The notes under the pieces: generated by a model
What the model was told of the DNA's origin: nothing
The model's database searches: none
What the model saw: the letters and a program-made list of their open reading frames with translations, nothing else
Translations under genes and position numbers: made by a program
Shown: positions 59,531 through 64,000 of the stretch, piece after piece
How the letters are laid out: the number at the start of each line of letters is the position of its first letter
How positions within the stretch are numbered: position 1 is the stretch's first letter
Assembly: GCA_002633005.1 (NCBI GenBank)
Contig: NMRA01000080.1
Coordinates: forward strand, 7,586 to 71,585
Direction of reading: 5' to 3'
Source: Phoronis australis
Taxonomy: Eukaryota > Phoronida > Phoronidae
Length of the DNA stretch: 64,000 nt

Positions 59531-60039
59531 TATTAATAAAGCTTACTTATGAAACATGATTTTCCTTATATCATTCTGAAATTTGTGCATACGTGCATTT
59601 CATTTATAAACTTTCCAATTTCCCCACACAATTCTGAGAACAGGAAATTGTCTTTAGTTAATATATCACGTGAGTGAGTTGTGTTCCGAACAATGATGAG
59701 TCGGTGGAATGTCTCCATTGATGCGCGCCAAAAATTCTAGCGTTTTCTTGAGAAATTTTATCATGATAGCCTTAATTTGCTTGGCCTTGGCATTCGAAAG
59801 AGAATGACAGACCGCTGTGTAGTGGGAGGTTTTGACATTACACCACGAGTTGAGGTGTTGCAGCACAGAATTCCTACTGATCTAAGGCTGCATGGCCGTT
59901 GGAAAGACTGTCAAGTACACGAAGTACAAATTGTGTGGGTGTACCATTTTTATGCGCCCACATGTTTATACGTGGACGCATTATGCCGTCATCTCCGTCC
60001 GTCCTTCCGGCGTCTACCCGTCCCGAGTCCGGCGTCCGC

Positions 60040-61455
60040 TGATCTATCTCCAAAACCCTTTGACGTACGAACATGAAATTTTGCACATGTGTTCCTATCA
60101 TAGTTGGGACGGCATGAGCGAACATTCGGACGGATCCGACTACCGGTGTGCCCCCTAGTGGCAATTTTAGTTTTTTACGCTTACCTCTATATCTTCAAAG
60201 GTCCTCGACGTTCTTTCTTAAAATTTGGCATATAGGCATCAATTAGTGAGATGACGCTATCCTCCGGTTTTTGGATGGATTCGACGTAGTTTGCCCCGCC
60301 TAGTGGCCATTTTTACTGTTTTCGAGTCTGTTTTATGGCGTCCACCTCTCTATCAACCAAACCGCTCTAAGGATGATTGTGGAAATTGGCATGTATGTTT
60401 TTATTATGAAGAGGAGGGCTAACAATGATTTTCCGACGATTTCGACTACTGTGGCGCCTCCTAGTGGCAGTTTTGTCTCTTTTTGCGCCCGTGACTGTAT
60501 CTTCTTAACCGTTGGCTGGATCTTTACTAAATTCTGCAAGTGTATTTATATGATGTTGACAATGGATGACGACAACTTTCGGACGGATCTGAATACCGGT
60601 GTGCCCCCTAGTGGCAATTTAATTTTTCACGTTTACCGGTGTATCTTCAAAGGTCCTCAACGTATTTTCATAAAATTTGAAATATAGGCACCTATTAGTG
60701 AGATGAAGCTACCCTCCTGTTTTCGGATGGATTTGACGTAGCTTGCGCCACCTAGTAGCCATTTTTACTGTTTTTAGTCTGTTTTTGGCGTCCATCCCTC
60801 TATCAACCAAACCGCACTAAGGATGATTGTGAAAATTGGCATGTATGTTCTTACTACGAAGCTGACGATAATTTTCCAATGAATTCGACTACTGTGGTGC
60901 CTCCTAGTGGCAGCTTTGTTTTTTGCGTTCATGGCTGCATCTCCTAAACGGTTTGCAGCAACTTTGCTAAATTTAGCAGGTGTTTTTATATAATGTTGTC
61001 AACGGATGACAACAACTTTCGGACGGATCTGACAACCACTGTGCCCCCTAGTGGCAATTTTAATTTTTTAGGCTCACCTCTGTATCTTCAAAAGGTCCCA
61101 AACGGATTATCAGAAAGTTTGGAATATAGACATTTACTGGTGAGATGATGCTATCCTCCTGCTTTCGGATGGAATCGAGGTACTTTGCGCCACCTAGTGG
61201 CCATTTTTCCTGTTTTCGAGTCTTGTTTTTTGGCGTCCATCCCTCGATCAACCAAACCATTCTGAGGATGACTTTGAAAATTGATGTATATGTTCGCAGT
61301 GTGAAAAGGACGTTTGGTGATAACGAATTCGACAACTGTAGCGTCTCCTAGTGGTAATTTTGTTTTGTTTTGCGCCCGTAGCTGCATCTCCTAAACTCGC
61401 TGCAGGACCTTTATTAAATTTAGTAATTGTATTTATACGAAGCTAACAACAGATG
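60040..61455. repeat. Trimeric higher-order tandem repeat (CCTAGTGG satellite)
   Basis: Nine monomers are marked by CCTAGTGG at 60154, 60299, 60460, 60607, 60751 (CCTAGTAG), 60903, 61047, 61193 and 61347, spaced 144-161 bases. Three monomer types alternate: A (CCCCCTAGTGGCAATTT), B (CACCTAGTGGCCATTTTTAC) and C (CCTCCTAGTGGCAGTTTTG). The trimer period is 440-453 bases, repeated three times, with a partial monomer at the left end. ORFs on both strands containing PPSGxF are readings of the repeat. Confidence 0.9.
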
Positions 61456-61468
61456 GCGACGTCTTCAC

Positions 61469-61710
61469 AAGAGAATAGGCTTCCTCATAGAACCAGTTAG
61501 AAAATACCTCAATGTTATAGACAGCAATAAATCTGGGGCTAAATCAGTCAACACAAGCAGCAGACTTGGAGTGATATTGGTCCAGACTAGCTGCACAGTT
61601 CCCGCAATTGGACAAAGGCAGCGACAAACAGCTAAAGACCATTTGGAAACATCTAAAAACGAAGGCCAGAAAAGATTCTACGTTAGTGAAAAAGGTTCGA
61701 AGAAAACTGG
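61469..61710 (+). other. Second copy of the unidentified open coding-like segment
   Basis: Open from FLIEPVRKYLNVID through VQTSCTVP and LETSKNEGQ into the MITE. It matches 7265-7505 in frame, with substitutions and one two-codon gap. It is part of a 105-codon ORF (61427-61744) whose start lies in the satellite edge and whose end lies in the MITE. Family not recognised. Confidence 0.45.
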
Positions 61711-61719
61711 TGAAGGACC

Positions 61720-61941
61720 CAGTGGCGGATCTAGGATATCATGAGGGGGACTAACTTTTTTCATTTTATGACATCTGTGCCCAACACACGTACACACACT
61801 TAAGTACACACCGACGATTATCCGCAGCATAATGAATGCCCAAAGTTATTTCCGTGTAAATTTTATTTACTTCTTTGCCGTCGGCCAAGTTGGGAAGCAG
61901 GGGGCAGGACCCCTGCCTAGTCCCATTTAAATCCACCTCTG
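61720..61941. mobile_element. Second copy of the CAGTGGCGGATCTAGGA MITE
   Basis: Same ends as 7514-7730 (right end weathered to CCACCTCTG), same neighbours on both sides, flanked by GGACC on each side. Shared position means the insertion came before the duplication. Confidence 0.75.
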
Positions 61942-62339
61942 GGACCACAGGAGTTGGAGCTTAGGTAGAAGAATCAAAGATGGTGTCGCCTGATCGTAAC
62001 GCTTTCGACTATGACACCGTTCTCGATTTTGGGAGCCAATCCGAATGACACCCTGCAACAGCTCTCGGTCTATGTTTGAATACGTGTCGTGCAACACTGA
62101 AAAATAAAAAATAGCTTGTTCTATTGCATCAGCGTCTTTGAGCCGCACGGTTGAGCACACTTCTATTGCGCAAGTGTGCCATCAATTCAACAGTGTTAAA
62201 CTTGGGTCTGACCACGTCTGAAGTTTAACCTGGTTTGAGATCTCAGTACAGGTCTAAGCAGTATAAACCTCGTTGCTGAAATAAAAGCCGATTTGAATCA
62301 GGTCTAAAGTGGAGTTAAACCAGCTAGATCTGGACAGGT

Positions 62340-63270
62340 GTTTGAATGATTACGATTGTTGAAATCGTCCACACAAAATTTTGTAAAGAAATTTTAAATT
62401 TGCCTAGAACAGCAATTGCATCGGCTGCTAGAGGTGAGATGAGTCGTTATTCCTTGAATGCAAACCGAATTCCTGGAATTATGAAATATTGCTTAAAACT
62501 ATTAAAAATCGATGCGTCAAAATACATATCAAATGTTGATAAACCTTAACGGGTTAATGATATTAAGGTATTGCTATTTCAGTTTGGTTTTTGAGAAGCA
62601 TGTTACAATCCGGGTGTAGGCTCCGAAACAAGTTTCTTATCACTTTTTAAACAGAGATAGAAAGATATTGATCAACAAATATGGCATGAAATTTTGAACA
62701 ATTAGAATAAGCTGGAAAGTTACACGACTTTTAAATTAAACATATGATTTGAAAATTACTTTCATGTAATTGACAATGTAAACGTTAAATCTGATATGGA
62801 AAGATTAAGATAATCAGCGCCCAAAAAGGGTAGACACTTGAAACTTAGCAGACCAGAAATGTTATTCCCTCTCTGTATTAAGCCATGTGTCGAGTCAAAG
62901 TATCATTTTGTTACCGGATGCCCATTCCACTATGACAATAGGAGACGGTATTTGCCTGCCTGGAGCTCAGTGCTGTGATAAAATAAAAGGTAAGTAGGCC
63001 GGCGCCCAAAGCCCGTCGTATCACCTTGAGCACTGAACGTAACTTGCGGTACGTAGGCCGTTCAAATGCCAAAAGGTGATTGGCCGCGCCTACGTGCGGC
63101 TTCGCCCTACTATAACACTGATGGACCTACAACAATACCGGTGTTACAAATTTTATCAGACTCGTGGCTATGAAGGAAAATGATCTTATAAGATCAACGT
63201 GTAAATATGTTCATTTCGCATCCAATCGAAGAAGAGATGATATTACTGATAGCGTTTGACACTTACCGAT
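62340..63270 (+). mobile_element. LINE 3' (C-terminal) fragment, interrupted by a MITE
   Basis: ORF 62346-62549 reads TIVEIVHTKFCKEILNLP, ARGEMSRYSLN and a KYCLKLLK helix, a segment typical of LINE C-termini (FCKxILG, GELGRYPL). Downstream frames give KVLLFQFGF, an Lys/Asp-rich block, ERLR*S and a Cys-rich CIKPCVESKYHFVTGCPF zinc-knuckle-like end. The reading resumes after the MITE at 63121 with KENDLIRSTCKYVHFASNRRR. Stops and frameshifts show it is dead. Confidence 0.7.
62968..63120. mobile_element. hAT-type MITE nested in the LINE fragment
   Basis: Same family as 55220-55375. Ends CAGTGCTGTGAT and CTATAACACTG; flanking CTGGAGCT and ATGGACCT agree in six of eight positions. It splits the LINE reading frame, so it is younger than the LINE. 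Confidence 0.75.
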
Positions 63271-63369
63271 ATTGTATTTAATGATTTGATTTTAACAAGG
63301 CCCACCTTTATCACATGCAGATTATCTTTAAACCTGGTTTAAGTCCAATTTAAACAAGGTCTAACTTTA

Positions 63370-63953
63370 AATCACGCTTATGAAATCGGCTGTTGCAGGC
63401 CAGAACGACGATTAACGGAGATTAAAGAAGGAAAATCGCCTACGCGCTACAAAAATATGTGGCAAACCTCACAATCAGCTGAAAATGCGCTCGGGCGTAT
63501 ATTGTACGTTAAATGAACACTAAGCCAAATAAAGCCGAAAATGAAATCAATTCACTTAACCTAATGCAAACTTTTTCTTTTCTATGCAAGCATCTAATAT
63601 GAATTAGGATGACGATCAAATGTGGAATCTATGTGACTGACATTCCGAAACGCTTACATCGACGACAAGACTCCTGTATTCTTATTCTCTTGCATAAGAG
63701 TTCCAGCAAAACCTGGGAGACACGAGTGGAGACAGAGTTTGCTCATCGTCAGTTGCGCTATGAGTCAGACGACGTTTAATTTGCTGCATAAATATTTCAA
63801 ACTTTCACTCTGTCTATTCAAGCCCCAGTAGACGGAGCTAGGCGTCTCCGCTGCATCGAGAAATATTTCAGCGAGTCTTCAGAAGAGTTGTGATTTATAA
63901 TTTTCGTATTAATTTGAGACTATAGTGCAAAGAGCGCGTTTTCTTTTTTAGGT
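63370..63953 (+). promoter_or_regulatory. Conserved 5' flank of NRPS copy 2
   Basis: It aligns with 9790-10397, including the CCCCAGTAGAC..GAGCTAGGCG block, a 48-nt putative exon (63823-63870) and the acceptor TTTTTTAG before GT-ATG. A TATA-like CATAAATA lies near 63787. The donor after the putative exon is GCGAGT here instead of GTGAGT. Confidence 0.6.
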
Positions 63954-64000
63954 ATGACCAGCAATGAAACAACAAGTTCTGAAGACACTACTGATGGCGG
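63954..64000 (+). CDS. NRPS copy 2, first 15 codons (cut by window end)
   Basis: The frame reads MTSNETTSSEDTTDG, against MTSDETTKSKDATIVG in copy 1, and starts at the same distance after the conserved splice acceptor. Only 47 bases are visible, so domains cannot be shown. The long shared upstream sequence makes a paralogous NRPS gene the clear reading. Whether it is intact is unknown. Confidence 0.8.
   Translation, partial: MTSNETTSSEDTTDG

Noticed and set aside
60373-61351. ORFs with recurring PPSGxF as a repeat protein
   Set aside because: They occur on both strands and follow the satellite monomers, with stops between.

Overview
The window looks like nuclear DNA of an invertebrate animal, probably marine. 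There is one very large biosynthetic gene interrupted by a canonical GT-AG intron, and tens of kilobases around it are filled with decayed non-LTR retrotransposons, a Penelope-like (GIY-YIG) fragment, hAT-type MITEs, fold-back elements and satellite. The species cannot be fixed from sequence alone. Bacterial contamination is unlikely because of the intron, the animal-type transposons and a THAP zinc-finger remnant.

Region 1-10.3 kb: mostly non-coding, with clustered short palindromes (5.5-5.85 kb), a Penelope-like 3' end with a hammerhead-like motif (6.4-7.1 kb), a MITE (7.5 kb) and a decayed LINE (8.2-9.8 kb). Region 10.4-24.3 kb: a giant nonribosomal peptide synthetase (NRPS) gene, CDS join(10398..22995,23687..24324), about 4411 codons counting a 475-base N gap. 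Its domain order is half-C / (A, mostly in the gap)-T-E / C-A-T / C-A-T-E / C-(A remnant)-T-TE. Region 24.3-61.4 kb: no convincing host gene. It holds reverse-transcriptase fragments, dispersed TIR elements, a 296-bp near-perfect hairpin, a double palindrome, a 1.3-kb fold-back element, a THAP-domain remnant and a trimeric higher-order satellite. Region 61.45-64.0 kb: this repeats the DNA that precedes the first NRPS (7.25-10.44 kb), in the same order and orientation, and ends with the first 15 codons of a second NRPS copy (ATG at 63954). The locus is therefore a tandem NRPS duplication with a unit of about 53.6 kb.

Functionally, the NRPS should build a short peptide on carrier domains. Module 1 activates and epimerises a residue, module 2 adds an L residue through a C domain of the type that follows E domains, module 3 adds and epimerises a residue, and the last module condenses and releases the chain with a type I thioesterase whose Ser-Asp-His triad is visible. 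The last module has only a vestigial adenylation domain, so how its carrier domain is loaded is open. No MbtH-like protein, phosphopantetheinyl transferase or transporter gene was recognised in the window.
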